NCBI GenBank assembly: GCA_946902985.2
Contig: OX336399.1
Coordinates: 164,034,911 to 164,098,910 of the forward strand
Length of the DNA: 64,000 bases
Direction of reading: 5' to 3'
Source of the DNA: Meconema thalassinum
Taxonomy: Eukaryota; Arthropoda; Insecta; Orthoptera; Tettigoniidae
This document shows positions 43,037 to 53,132 of the stretch, piece after piece. A program made the translations under genes and the position numbers. The notes under the pieces are model-generated. The model had not been told where the DNA came from. It saw only the letters and a program-made list of their open reading frames with translations, and did not search any database. How positions within the stretch are numbered: position 1 is the first letter of the stretch; each line of letters opens with the position of its first letter.

Positions 43037-44132
43037 CTGTCGACCAAAGTATTATGTGCACTCGAGTTTGAAGAATGTTTATGAAGTAACCAATAGACCT
43101 ACATCAAATCCAATAATATCATCATTTTCGTCGTTCTATTTTACGTTAGTTCATGTAGGTTTGGAATTTTTAATTTATATTTTAATATGTTTTATCGCAG
43201 TTGGAACACAAAATGTGCCCATTTTTAAGCGTGTTTCAACCATGCGTCACATTTAAGAATTATTATCTCAAAACTCCGTCATCAGATCGAATGCAAATTT
43301 TAACAAAATATACATTGGAATATTGTATAACTGGTTTTTTAATTTCAAAATTTTGTGTGTCCAAGAAACAAATTTGTTATCATTTTTGTAAGGTAACTTT
43401 TTCTCGGCTCGGGGTGGTTGGAAAACATAGCTCTTGGTCGCGTAGTAATCCTTATACATCAAGAAGTTACGCTGTATGACTGTGAAATACGTGAATCAAT
43501 TCACTTATTTTATATCGGTTTGTATTTGTTCGTGGAAATAAGGCATGATTCACCATCCAGCCGCTCCGGGGTAAGCTGTACAGCGTTGCTGAGATGGTGC
43601 CCATCACTGCCGAGCGAGGCGAGGTCGTATTTCCCCGTTCAAAAAAACACGATATAAAATAAGTGAATTAATTTACGTATTTTAAAGTCATACAGCATAA
43701 CTTTTTGATGTATAAGGATTACAACGCGACCAAGAACTACATATTCCAACCACCCCAAGCCGAGAAAACCATACCTTACACAAATGATAACAACTTTGTT
43801 TCTTGGACACGGAAAATTTTGAAATTAATAAACCAGTTATACAACATTCCAATGTATATTGTGTTAAAATTTGGATTAGATCTGATGACGGGTTTGTGAG
43901 ATAATAATTCTTAAATGTGACTCATGGTTGAAACACGCTTAAAAACGGGCACTTTATGTGTTCCAACTGCGATAAAAAAAATATTAAAATATAAACTAAA
44001 AATTCCAAACCTACATAAACTCACGTAAAATAGAACGACGAAAATGATGATGTTATTGGATTTTATTTATGTCTATTGGTTACGCCACAAACAACCTTCA
44101 AACTCGAGTACACAAAATACTTTGGTCGACAG
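43037..44132. mobile_element. 1.1-kb palindromic element, ~480-bp arms, TA TSD
   Basis: Arms 43037-43515 and 43655-44132 are reverse complements with scattered substitutions and small indels. They start CTGTCGACCAAAGTATT. The flanks are TA (43035-43036 and 44133-44134). A GC-richer loop of about 140 bp holds GCCGCTCCGGGGTAAGCTGT. The empty site is seen at 56580-56581 (GGACTAGTATT) in the related repeat. No ORF with a recognised domain. A TA target suggests Tc1/mariner-type mobilisation, but such long arms are unusual. Confidence 0.88.
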
Positions 44133-44136
44133 TAGT

Positions 44137-44240
44137 CCAATCCGTTAACACCTGCAAAACTGCTCCTTCCTGGGCGTGTTCTGTTTCAGGCAGCTGCTGG
44201 TTTTGTGTAGTGTCGCTAACTTATGAAAGCGCAGTAGGGG
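44137..44240 (-). repeat. Repeat family U, split copy
   Basis: CCAATCCGTTAACACCTG, GGGCGTGTTCTGTTTCAGGC and TAACTTATGAAAGCGCAGTA match 56470-56580 inverted. The other part, GAATGTCGTTATTGGTTCTC, lies at 42632. MITE and palindrome separate the two parts. Confidence 0.8.
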
Positions 44241-44246
44241 AGAGTA

Positions 44247-45873
44247 GGTAGGAATGGGACACAATTTAGAACATTCCTTATAATTCACAATTTTTTTTAA
44301 ATGCAAATGTATTTACTGGTATGTAATTGTACATCTTCTGAGTATCCCACATACAATTTTTAGCCTACTTTTCACATTTTGCAAAAATGAGGAAAAAGTA
44401 GACTTATGAGATCGGGCAAATGTGTGTCTGTCTTCTGTCTGTCTGTCCTTCTGTCTGTCTGTCTGTCCTTCTGTCTGTCTGTCTGCCTGTGTGTGTGTGT
44501 CCCCCCCCCCCTATCAACTCCTAAACGGCTGCAGCAATCGAAACAAAATTTGGTAGGAGTAAAGATCTATACCTGAATATCTCACGGCCATATTTGAAAA
44601 TGATGTCAGTGCTACCAACTGCTAAAAAATCGCAATTGAAATTTGATCTCCATGTTGGATATCTTGGAAAGTATGAATGGGAGCTATTTCAAAATTGGCA
44701 CACGTACAGATCATAATATTTCATTTTAATTTCCAGGAGGCCAAACATGGCAGTGTTGCCAAAATGATTATAAGCCTCCTGATAGGTCCAATTTTAAATG
44801 CATATAACTTCTACACTATCAATTGGAATTCAACCAAATTTCGTATGCTGTATGTGTACATAACCAGATATGACTGAGCGTATTCTTAAGACCTACCAGG
44901 GCTGCCAACTGTTAATAAATGCTCCTAATTTATTTTATCCTAATACCAATATATCAGAAAGTATGCAAGCCGACAGCTTTAAACTATGCACACGTATAGT
45001 ACCTGACATTCTATATTAATTTGGAGTAACTTATATACGTCAGTGCTACCAACATGATTCTAAGCCTGCTGACAGGTCCAACTTTAAATACATGTAACTT
45101 CCATACTATCATTTGGATTTCAACCAAATTTCGTATTTGCTATGTGTACCATAACAGATATGACTATGCGTATTCTTAAGAGCAACCAGGGCTGCCAACT
45201 GTTAATATGACTGTCCCTATTTTTGTTACCCTAATATCAATATATCAGAAAGTATGCAAGCCAATAGCTCTAAACTTTGCACACGTATAGTACCTGGCAT
45301 TCTAGACGAATTTGGAGTAACTAATATACGTCAGTGCTGCCAACATGATTCTAAGCCTGCTGATAGGTCCAATTTTAAAATGCATGTAACTTCTATACTA
45401 ACTAATGGATTTCATTCAAAATTGGCACAACAATAGATCATATTATTTCAGATTATTTCTGACCAATACATGCATGACATTGTTGCCAACATGATTTTAC
45501 GCGCACTGTTAGATCCAATGTTTAACTGCATGTAACGTCCATGCTATTCATTGGACTTCAACAAAATTTTGTATTTTGTACCTTAAGAGATGGAACTAAG
45601 AATATATTCAGTCATCAGGGCTGCCAACTGTAGTGCTCTATTAGGCTACATTATGCCAGGTATACAGTATTTCGAACTAATTGGAAATTTCGATATTAGC
45701 AACTTAATTTCGTCATTATTCTAGATAGGTTCATATACTGTAGAATAATCATTGGCATGAAAAGTAGGCTCTTTAGTTCGTCACGGAACTTCTTGTTAAT
45801 TTATTATATGCACTAGGAAGTGAAGAAAATTAATACATTTCACTTCTGACACTTTGACCCATTCCTCCTACCC
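44247..45873. mobile_element. Possible TIR element hosting family Y copy 2
   Basis: GTAGGTAGGAATGGGACAC at 44244 is imperfectly inverted at 45854 (TGACCCATTCCTCCTACCC). The 100 bp inside each end are not otherwise recognised. Weak but coherent with the nesting. Confidence 0.4.
44357..45797 (+). mobile_element. HINE/Helentron-like element, family Y copy 2
   Basis: It begins TTTTTAGCCTACTTTTCAC and ends GAAAAGTAGGCTCTTTAGTT then CGTCACGGAACTTCTTGTT. AGCCTACTTTTC and GAAAAGTAGGCT are exact inverse sub-terminal repeats. AGTTCGTCACGGAACT is the terminal hairpin. The (TCTG)n, C10 run and TCCTAAACGGCTGCAGCAAT form the 5' module. The ~290-bp units follow without the insertions of copy 1. Confidence 0.7.
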
Positions 45874-46678
45874 GGTACGAGGGATTGGACTGAATTCAGG
45901 AGGTTTGGGACATACCTAACGGACATCAGGAAACTGTTCAAACCTTACTCCAACTATTGTTCTCTTCCGACCCGGACGCTATTAGGTTATCGGAGGACTA
46001 GGGAGTCTTTCACTTTCGCGCCTTAATTGGCCCTTGTCTCATCTTTCATCTTTCGCTCATTCTTCGAGGGGTCAGAGTTCTTTTTCTTTTCTTGTTATCT
46101 CCTGCCTTCAACTCAAGGCCCTCATGGAGGCAGGGTGTATGTAGCCTCGCCACTTACGGTGCACCATGGATAGTGACCGAGATTTGAACCACGGACCCAG
46201 CGGTGAGAAGCCGGCGTGCTGTCGCCTAAGCCACGGAGGCATTTTCATGAACTAATCTCTAGAACAGGGGTCTCCAAACTTTCCAGCCTTTGGGCCATAC
46301 TGATTACTCCAGTAAGTTCCGAGGGCCAAAACCATATTATCATTGTTGCCGGTGGTAAAAAGTGAAATAGTCCACTGATGAAAAAAAAAAGTCCGAAAAA
46401 GTACGCAACGTTGAAAAAAAGGCTGCAAATCGGACTAAAGTCCGCAAAACGGCAACACTGCATATTATTAATTTTCCTGTCATTATCTGTAATTTCTAGA
46501 TTAGTCGTAGAGTACGAGCCATGAGGAGTAACGTGACACGACATCTGGTGGACACAAGCGGAAATAGGTAGTACCTTCTATCACTAACAGATGGCGCTAA
46601 TAGCACGTACAGAGTAATCTCGTTGGTTCGAGAGAGTTCTGGTGTCTTCCACTCACTTCTAGATGGCAGTAATTTGAA

Positions 46679-46715
46679 TATATAAGAAGGCTAGTTGCGC
46701 AACCACAAGTCAGTT
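46679..46715 (+). promoter_or_regulatory. hAT promoter: TATA box and TCAGTT initiator
   Basis: TATATAAG at 46679-46686 and TCAGTT at 46710-46715, with the initiator A 33 bp from the first T. Both are good arthropod core-promoter matches. The predicted leader to the ATG is about 130 nt. Confidence 0.75.
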
Positions 46716-46843
46716 CCTATGACACTGTTGTGAAATAAAATAGTGCGTACCTCCTTAAAACGTGTTTGTGCGTGTTAAAGTTTAAGACATCTTTGTAACA
46801 GTATTTTGATTTGAATTGTTGCTTTTGTGTGTGATTTAGTAGT

Positions 46844-48640
46844 ATGGAAAAGAAGCGAAAAATTGATAGTGAATGCAGAAAATTCAAAGATGAGTGGAAC
46901 ATTCAGTATTTCGTAATTGAGTCCAGTAACAAGGCGCTATGTTTGATTTGCAATGAAAGCATAGCCGTTCTCAAGGAATATAACATTAAACGTCATTATG
47001 AAACAAAACATTTTCAAAATTACTCAAAATATACAGGAAGTTTGCGGACAGAAAAATTCGAAGCTATGAAGCACGGATTGAAATCGCAGCAATCTTCATT
47101 TACAAAACTCAAAACCGAACAAGAGGCTGCAACTCGTGCCAGCTTTCGTGTGGCTCTTGAAATTGCAAAACGTGGAAAACCATTCACCGATGGAGAAATG
47201 ATCAAAGAATGCATAATTGCAGCAGCCGAAGAAATGTGCCCTGAAAAGGTAAATTTATTAAAAACTGTCAGTATGTCAGCAAACACTGTGGCTCGAAGGG
47301 TAGAAAACATCGCTGAAAATATATCCTCTCAACTGTTCGACAAAAATGGAGATGTTGAGTGGCTTTCTTTGGCCTTGGATGAGTCAACGGATGTGTCAGA
47401 TACTGCTCAGGTGTTGATTTATATTCGAGGAGTAGATAAAAGCTATGAAGTGCATGAAGAACTTCTTGATATGTATAGTATTCATTGCACAACTACTGGT
47501 ACAGATATTTTTAAAGGAGTTGAAATGGCCATTAATCAAAAGAACCTTCGATGGAAAAACTTGAAATGTATTACAACTGATGGAGGCAAAAACATGAGTG
47601 GGAAAGATAAAGGAGTGGTCGCTCTTGTGTCAAAGGCTGTAGAAAATGACGGTGGTTCAAAACCATTAGTCTTACATTGTATCATTCATCAACAGTCTTT
47701 GTGCGGAAAATGTTTGGATATGTCTGAAGTTCTGAAACCAGTCATATCAACTGTTAATTTTATGAGATCTTTTGGGCTGAATCACCGACAATTCCGACAA
47801 TTTATTGAAGAGATTGGAGAAAATGACTTACCTTATCATACTGCCGTACGTTGGCTTAGTTGTGGGAAAGTCCTTCAGCGCTTTTTTGAACTTCGAGCAG
47901 TGATCGAAATTTTTTTGAATGAAAAGCATCGCCCTCTTACTGAATTACAAAACAACGCATGGCTGTGGAAGTTCGCATTCTATGTTGATTTGACAAAACA
48001 TGTGAACGAACTGAATTTGAGATTGCTAGGAGAAAACCAGCATCTTCCTGATTTATACACTAATATCAAATCATTCCGGAAGAAATTGATACGGTTTCAA
48101 TCACAACTACGAAGTAAATGTTTTTCACATTTTAAAACATGTGAAATATTCAGCCACACCACTGAGACTGAGTTTCCTATCGATTTTGCAATCGAAACTT
48201 TGAGTGCTTTGAAAATAAATTTTGATACTCGTTTCTCGGACTTCGATGCCTTTGCGAATCAAATTAAGATTTTTCAGGATCCTTTTGATACTGACATTGA
48301 AACCCTAGCCCCGGAACTTCAAATGGAAATGATTGAACTACAGTGCAGTGATATAATTAAGAACACATATCAAAACTCATCTTTGTTGGAATTTTATAAG
48401 AGTCTTCCACTGACACAATTTGATAATTTGCATAAATTTGTTCGTGGGCTGTTTTCTGTTTTTGGTACTACTTATTTGTGTGAGAAGACCTTCTCCAAAA
48501 TGAAGTACACAAAAAATGTTTACAGATCTAAATTAACTGACGAGCATCTTAAATCTCTTTTAATAATTGGTACAAGTAAAATTAGTCCACAACTACAAAC
48601 TATTGTCAGTGGAAAATCTCAATTACATAAATCTCATTAG
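46844..48640 (+). CDS. hAT transposase (GTF2IRD2/ZBED-like), intact
   Basis: The 598-residue protein would bind the TIRs and catalyse cut-and-paste transposition. It starts MEKKRKIDSECRKFKDEW, as usual in this clade. A BED-type finger is at residues 33-56 (C33, C36, H51, H56; LCLICNES ... RHYETKH). The RNase-H-like core follows with D179 (LALDEST), D246 (TTDGGKN), the C/H motif at 279-287 (HCIIHQQSLC) and RWLSCGKVLQRF at 336-347, which precedes the insertion domain. The dimerisation region with YLCEKTFSKMK is at about 544-555. There is no stop or frameshift and no intron is needed. Length and motifs match full members. Predicted possibly active; host domestication is unlikely because TIRs and TSD are intact. 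Confidence 0.96.
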   Translation: MEKKRKIDSECRKFKDEWNIQYFVIESSNKALCLICNESIAVLKEYNIKRHYETKHFQNYSKYTGSLRTEKFEAMKHGLKSQQSSFTKLKTEQEAATRASFRVALEIAKRGKPFTDGEMIKECIIAAAEEMCPEKVNLLKTVSMSANTVARRVENIAENISSQLFDKNGDVEWLSLALDESTDVSDTAQVLIYIRGVDKSYEVHEELLDMYSIHCTTTGTDIFKGVEMAINQKNLRWKNLKCITTDGGKNMSGKDKGVVALVSKAVENDGGSKPLVLHCIIHQQSLCGKCLDMSEVLKPVISTVNFMRSFGLNHRQFRQFIEEIGENDLPYHTAVRWLSCGKVLQRFFELRAVIEIFLNEKHRPLTELQNNAWLWKFAFYVDLTKHVNELNLRLLGENQHLPDLYTNIKSFRKKLIRFQSQLRSKCFSHFKTCEIFSHTTETEFPIDFAIETLSALKINFDTRFSDFDAFANQIKIFQDPFDTDIETLAPELQMEMIELQCSDIIKNTYQNSSLLEFYKSLPLTQFDNLHKFVRGLFSVFGTTYLCEKTFSKMKYTKNVYRSKLTDEHLKSLLIIGTSKISPQLQTIVSGKSQLHKSH

Positions 48641-48989
48641 TATTTCATATGTCTGCATGTTATACATGTCTTTACTCATTACAATTCTGTGTTTCTTTAC
48701 CCAAATTATCACAAAAACAATAACAATAAGCCTACAACAATGTTATGAGTAGTTAGCCCATGATCATATCAATGTAGATGTCATATTAATAATTATTCAA
48801 CATAAAATTAGAATACTTCAGTAAACTAAATTTAATTTGCTATAAAAAAAATATGTTCTCTAAAAGGAGTTTTCAAGTATGCTAGCTCTCCGCGGGCCGG
48901 ACAAAATCTATCCGCGGGCCGGATGTGGCCCTCGGGCCGTAGTTTGGAGACCCCTGCTCTAGAACATCCAGCATTGAGAAATGACTGTG

Positions 48990-49250
48990 GTATTACCCTT
49001 TCATAAATTGATTTCCGGCGGTCGAGATGGGAACTATTCTCTGTTTACTTGTCACACGTCACTCGGCTTCGTTGACAGGTACAGTCGCGCGAGTAGGATA
49101 TGACTCAGCTCCAGTAGCTATCCGTGGTGACATGAGCTCCTGTGACATTTATCTGCGCTTCTAAGACAGGCTAGTCTGAAATGACATAGCTGTGTTATGC
49201 GCCAGGTACCGGTGCGACAAGCGCTCCTCTGTCTGGATTCGAATCTGATT
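48990..49250 (+). repeat. Dispersed repeat shared with 40577-40866
   Basis: GTATTACCCTTTCATAAATTG, CGGTCGAGATGGGAA, GGCTTCGTTGACAGGTACAGT match the copy inside family Y. It directly follows the hAT element in the old host sequence. Confidence 0.6.
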
Positions 49251-49259
49251 TGGGTTAGA

Positions 49260-49575
49260 TGAAAGTTTGAATTAATATAATAAATTTTCCTGGAGTGAGT
49301 AATAGTTAGAAATAATTGTTACTATAAAATTTGACTAAGTTAAGGGGTTTGACAATGGGGGATCTGACTTAAAGTTCGCATATGACTTATCGGATTTAAT
49401 TATTTAGTGATTTGACTTAGTTATAGTAGACTGCACGACTTCGTTCTCTAGTTCACTGCAGTTTGGGATGATGTTCACTTATTATGCTAGATGGAGCAAT
49501 AGCTAATTATCATCGCCGCTCGCCATGGTGTGGATGGATGGTTCAATAATCGTTTACAGCAGCAGCTTCAGCTTG
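49260..49575. other. No gene recognised
   Basis: AT-rich sequence up to the Helitron 5' end. No motif. Confidence 0.5.
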
Positions 49576-49640
49576 GTAATCTATATATATAAAGCACAAA
49601 GTTTGTCTGTCTGTCTGTCTGTTTGTCTGTTATGTATACA

Positions 49641-50390
49641 AATCTACACCGTTTCACCGATCTGAACCAAAATTTGTATACTTACCCTTTGGAACCCTGC
49701 GGGTAACCCTGTCAACTTTAAATTTCCGACAGACCACCCCATTCCCTGCATTTAGGCCCTTTTGCACAAATCTACACCGTTTCACCGATCTGCACCAAAA
49801 TTTGTATACCTACCCTTTGGAACACTGCGAGTAACACTGTCCACTTAAAATTTCGGACAGACCACCCCGTTCCGTGCATTTAGGCCCTTTGGTCCAAATC
49901 TAAACCGTTTCACCGATCTGAACCAAAATTTGTATACTTACCCTTCGGAACCCTGCGGGTAACCCTGTCCACTTGAAATTTCCGACAGACCACCCCATTC
50001 CCTGCATTTAGGCCCTTTAGCTCAAATCTACACCGTTTCACCGATCTCAACCAAAATTTGTATACTTACCCTATGTAACCCTGTGAATAACACTGTCCAC
50101 TTAAAATTTCGGACAGACCACCCCATTTCCTGCATTTATGCCCTTTGGCAAACATCTACAGCGTTTCACCGATCCGAACCAAAATTTGTATACTTACCCT
50201 TTGCAACCCTGCGGGTAACCCTGTCCACTTGAAATTTCGGACAGTCCAACCCAATCTCTGCATTTAGGCCCTTTGGTCCAAATCTACACCGTTTCACCGA
50301 TCAAAACCAAAATTTGTATACTTACCCTTTGGTACCCTGCGAGTAACACTGTCTGCTTGAAATTGCGGACAGACCACTCCATTCCCGGAA
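49641..50390. repeat. 128-bp tandem array, six copies
   Basis: AATCTACACCGTTTCACCGA recurs at 49641, 49769, 49897, 50025, about 50153 and 50281, exactly 128 bp apart. Each unit has CAAAATTTGTATACTTACCC and CAGACCACCCCATTCC. It is cut by the R repeat at about 50385. Confidence 0.95.
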
Positions 50391-50850
50391 AGTGGACAGG
50401 GTCCGTCCCAAAGGCAATGGAAAAAAGGGGTAAAACCGGACCCGCTCAGGAAACCCTCAGGGTTGCCAGCTCCTGAACTCACCAGCCATGAGCCCTTGAG
50501 GATGTAGCACTATCCAGGGTGAACCAGAAGTGGTGGGGCTACACACACCCTGCCTCCTTGAGGGTCTTGAGCAGAAGATATGAGATATTAAGAAAAGAAT
50601 GAGGCTATCAGGAATGATTAGACAAGGGCCAATTAAGGCGGGAAAGTGAAAGAGTTGCTAGGCCTCGGATAACCTGATACCATCGGGGTCGGAAGAGAAC
50701 AAGAGTTTGACCAAGGGAGGCTGCCAGGAAAGAGAACTGAAAGGTACCCGGCACCAGTAAGTAGAAGCAATGCCGGACTCAGCTGGGGTCCCGTGGTCGC
50801 AAACCCACGTCCCACAAGTTGTGACCCTGGTGGGTGGAGGGGGGAAGAGG
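50385..50850 (-). mobile_element. Dispersed repeat family R, copy in inverse orientation
   Basis: ACACACCCTGCCTCCTTGAG, GACAAGGGCCAATTAAGGCG and GCAATGCCGGACTCAGCTGG are the reverse complement of the 37.8-kb copy. It interrupts the sixth 128-bp unit. Confidence 0.8.
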
Positions 50851-51028
50851 GGGCAGGAGTGAGAATAGCTTGCTCATTCATCGCGAGGTGACATGAGAGA
50901 AATGTCCAGACCCCGCCGTGTTACCTGTTATTGCTGACTATGCTGATGTTCATACAGGGTCTTTGCTCAAACCGCTGTAGTGTTACGAAAGAATGAGTGA
51001 TTCACCGGTCAATGTGAATAGAACCGGG

Positions 51029-51046
51029 ACCCCCCCCCCCCCCCCC
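51029..51046. repeat. Poly-C run
   Basis: An uninterrupted C run of about 16 after GGGA. Confidence 0.9.
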
Positions 51047-51269
51047 GAACGTCTGTCATCATATATCGTCATCATCTGCGATATTCTCAGCTACGTGCAG
51101 CTTGGACCCGAACAGTACTCGATAAGCTCTTTCACTACACGCATCGAGTATAGGCCTAAGCCAGAAAATAACGTTCAGACTTTGGAAGACATCGAAGGTA
51201 GAAATCTGAATTACCTATATCAGATTTAAAATTACACCATGTTCGTTTAGTAATCATTTTTCATTACCT

Positions 51270-52900
51270 TATTATTATCATAAGGGCAAATGACCTAGAT
51301 GTTACACCCTTTATACCACTAATCACCACACACAATAAGTCTTCATCGCCTGTGAATTTTGAAATATTTCTTTCTATCACGGTAGTTTGTAAGTTTGTCG
51401 TGTCAATTCAACAGTAGTTTTCATTACCATCCTCATCAAAAGGGCAAATGACCTAGATGTTACGTCCATTATACTACTAAGTAACACCACAGTCTTCATC
51501 GCCTGTGATTTTTAAAATGTGTATTTCCATTAGTTTGTAAGTTTGATATATCCGTTCAGTAGAAGTCGTCTTCATTATCATCCTCATCAAAGGGGCAAAT
51601 GAACTAGATGTTACGTCCATTATACTACTAAGCAACACCAGAGTCTACCTAGCCTGTGATTTTTAAAATATGTATTTCCATTAGTTTGTAAGTTTGATAT
51701 ACCCGTTCAGTAGTAGTCGTCTTCATTATCATCCTCATCAAAAGGGCAAATGACCTAGATGTTACGCCCATTATACTACTAGGCAACACCACAGTCTTCC
51801 TCGCCGGTAATTTAAAAATATGAATTTCTATTAACGTGTAAGTTTGATATACCCGTTCAGTAGTAGTCGTCTTCAGTATCATCTTCATCAAAAGGGAAAA
51901 TGACCTAGATGTTACGTCCATTATACACTAAGCAACGCCACAGTCTTCATCGCCTGAGATTTTTAAAATGAATTGAAGCATTTGAAATGTGGTGTTACAG
52001 GAGAATGATGAAGATCAGATGGGTAGATAGGGTTACAAACAAAGAGGTATTAAGACGAGTGGGAGAGGAGAGATGTTTCTGGCGACTGCTAATGAAGAGA
52101 AGAGATAGGTTGGTAGGACACATACTAAGACACCCAGGAATAGCAAGCTTAGTTATGGAAGGAAGGGTCGAGGACAAGAACTGTAGGGGTAGACCAAGGT
52201 TAGAATATGTTAAACAGATTGCCTCAGATGTAGGGTGTGGTAGCTATGTAGAGATGAAACGATTAGCTCAGGACAGGGAGGCATGGAGAGCTGCATCAAA
52301 CCAGTCAAAAGACTGAAGACTCAAACAACAACATTTCCTTTAGTTTGTAAGTTTGATATACCCGTTCAGTAGTAGTCTTCTTCAGTATCATCTTCATCAA
52401 AAGGGCAAATGACCTAGATGTTACGTCCATTATACTACTAAGCAACACCACAGTCTACCTAGCCTGTGATTTTAAAAATATGTATTTCCATTAGTTTGTA
52501 AGTTTGATATACCCGTTCAGTAGTAGTCGTCTTCATTATCATCCTCATCAAAAGGGCAAATGACCTAGATGTTACGTCCATTATACTACTAAGCAACACC
52601 ACAGTCTTCATCGCCTGTGATTTGTAAAAGCTGTTTTTCATTAGTTTAAAAGTTTGATGTACCAGTTCAGTAGTCGTCTTCATTATAATTCTTATCAAAA
52701 GGGCAAATGACCTAGATGTTACGTCCAACACCACAGTCTTCCTCGCCGGTGATTTAAAAATATGTATTTCTATTAGAGTGTAAGTTTGATATACCCGTTC
52801 AGTAGTAGTCGTCTTCATTATCATCTTCATCATTAGGGCAAGTTACCCACATGTTACGCCCATTACTATAGTAATAATCACCAAAACATAGTCTTGCACG
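51270..52900. repeat. ~150-bp tandem array interrupted by a LINE
   Basis: AGGGCAAATGACCTAGATGT recurs at about 51283, 51441, 51592, 51743, 51893, 52402, 52553 and 52700, with a degenerate copy at 52835. Normal spacing is 150-151 bp. The wide gap 51893-52402 holds a LINE fragment. Each unit also has CACCACAGTCTTCATCGCCT and GATATACCCGTTCAGTAGTA. A related unit lies beyond the gene at 55435-55560. Confidence 0.93.
51975..52335 (+). pseudogene. LINE C-terminal fragment inside the 150-bp array
   Basis: Frame FEMWCYRRMMKIRWVDRV, then EERCFWRLLMKRRDRLVGHI, HPGIASLVMEGRVED, GRPRLEYVKQIA, ending NQSKD and a stop at 52316, followed by a (CAA)n tail. It closely resembles the minus-strand copy at 19.9-20.3 kb. 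A 5'-truncated insertion with no RT core. Confidence 0.88.
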
Positions 52901-53132
52901 AACTATGATTCTTAAAAATGACTTTGTCTATTAATTTCTAAGTTTCATGTGTTCAATGCAATAATAGTCATTAGGGGCCAATGACCCATAATATGCTCCG
53001 TTCATATTACTTTTAAATAATACGACATAAAATCTTTCTTGACTGCGATTTACAGGTACATGGTACGCCCTTTGTTATAGTAACAATCACCAACGGCTTT
53101 CCACGGCGAATTTTTCTTTTAACTATTTCAAA

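Larger units (their letters stand above)
42331..46168 (+). mobile_element. Family R repeat fragments bounding the nested stack
   Basis: 42331-42385 (CTTGTGCCGGGCTCATCTCC ... TTGGTCAACT) and 45946-46168 (CAACTATTGTTCTCTTCCGA ... GGAGGCAGGGTGTATGTAGC) are the left and middle parts of the R repeat seen whole at 37.8 kb. Their junction falls at CAACT(A/C)T, present on both sides. Confidence 0.7.
42080..46243 (-). mobile_element. Family S SINE split by nested insertions
   Basis: The SINE tail half is 42080-42330 and the tRNA-like head half 46169-46243. The same TSD, TCATGAACTAAT, lies outside both halves (42068-42079 and 46244-46255). Compared with the intact copy at 14.1 kb, the two halves join near CACATGGA(G/T)AGTGACCG. 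All sequence between the halves arrived later. Confidence 0.9.
46265..48956 (+). mobile_element. Complete hAT element
   Basis: 2,692 bp with ends CAGGGGTCTCCAAACTTT and AGTTTGGAGACCCCTG (inverse, 15+ bp). The perfect 8-bp duplication CTCTAGAA lies at 46257-46264 and 48957-48964, the hAT length. GGGCC(A/G)-type sub-terminal repeats (GGGCCATA, GGGCCGTA, GCGGGCCGGA) are near both ends. It carries one intact transposase gene with a promoter. It lies one base right of the split family S SINE's TSD. Confidence 0.96.
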
